Below the pieces are notes generated by a model. That model did no database searches and had not been told where the DNA came from. It saw nothing but the letters and a program-made list of their open reading frames with translations. Source: JANNHP01 sp031404455 (lineage in GTDB: Bacteria > Planctomycetota > JAJSAM01 > JAJVHW01). Taken from it: a stretch of DNA of 13,142 bases. The stretch is from NCBI GenBank assembly GCA_031404455.1, contig JANNHP010000228.1, positions 1 through 13,142 of the forward strand, read 5' to 3'. The position numbers and the translations under genes were made by a program. Positions 12,969-13,142 of the stretch are shown one piece after another; the stretch's first letter is position 1; each line of letters opens with the position of its first letter.

Positions 12969-13105
12969 CGCGTCCTCGACGCAAGCCGGAGCGGCCGATG
13001 TCGCCGGAACTCGCGTTCGTCACGGTCGCGGGTCTCATCTTTCTGGTGTGCGCTCTCGCCGCGATCTGGGACTTCTTCCACAACTTCGGCTTTGGTGCGA
13101 ACTGA
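12965..13105 (+). CDS. Hypothetical 46-residue single-pass membrane peptide
   Basis: The ATG overlaps the DUF423 stop by four bases (ATGA). The peptide has a basic N-terminus (TRPRRKPERPMSPE), one hydrophobic helix (about LAFVTVAGLIFLVCALAAIW) and a short aromatic, Gly/Asn-rich tail DFFHNFGFGAN. By the positive-inside rule the N-terminus should be cytoplasmic. A second ATG at residue 12 could give a 35-residue form. No family is recognised. The four-base overlap and hydrophobic pattern support real translation; coupling to DUF423 suggests a related membrane role, which is inference. Confidence 0.6.
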   Translation: MTRPRRKPERPMSPELAFVTVAGLIFLVCALAAIWDFFHNFGFGAN

Positions 13106-13142
13106 CGCGCCGCCTCCGTCACGACTTCACAAACTCGATCGC

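Noticed and set aside
13119..13142. Possible C-terminal end of a minus-strand gene (AIEFVKS then TGA)
   Set aside because: Seven codons are too few to support a gene; an open frame this short is expected by chance.
1..13142. CRISPR arrays
   Set aside because: No regularly spaced repeats with unique spacers are present; the GGCAACAC copies differ in spacing and orientation.

Overview
The window is very GC-rich bacterial chromosome. Start codons are often GTG or TTG, many junctions are 4-base stop/start overlaps, and GGAGG-type ribosome binding sites appear at several genes. RNase Y, a secreted HEAT-like protein and long unrecognised coiled-coil membrane proteins would fit a Planctomycetota-like or related deep-branching lineage. 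That placement is inference; no marker gene here settles it.

Layout, left to right. Positions 1-158 hold the start of an unrecognised minus-strand gene that runs off the window. A 368-base gene-free stretch with four copies of an octamer follows, then tRNA-Gln(CTG) with an encoded CCA end. From 712 to 11684 every supported gene is on the minus strand. Read in the direction of transcription these are pabB-pabC (p-aminobenzoate branch of folate synthesis), a secreted HEAT-like protein, two membrane proteins of unknown function, a 341-base structured leader, rny (RNase Y), an accessory region (2223-4731), and xseA-xseB (exonuclease VII). From 11711 to the right end the plus strand carries xerC, a DUF423 membrane protein and a 46-residue membrane peptide.

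The accessory region is the notable part. It holds two cassettes of the same design: a small membrane or exported protein, a truncated DUF1697-like stub, an antitoxin and a toxin. One pair is RelE/ParE-type, the other is VapBC. All six junctions inside the two cassettes are 4-base ATGA or GTGA overlaps, except that the stub in the VapBC cassette has a frameshift. The DUF1697 stubs are clearly related at DNA level. A decayed copy of the 3' end of rny lies upstream of the VapBC cassette, just as the real rny lies upstream of the RelE cassette. This points to an old direct duplication, or repeated use of one docking context, with different toxin-antitoxin cargo in each copy. A DUF1428 gene with its own strong ribosome binding site sits between the cassettes.

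The rest is mostly housekeeping: DNA repair nuclease (xseAB), RNA decay (rny), folate precursor synthesis (pabBC) and chromosome dimer resolution (xerC). All family assignments are from reading the translated sequence by eye; no database search was run.
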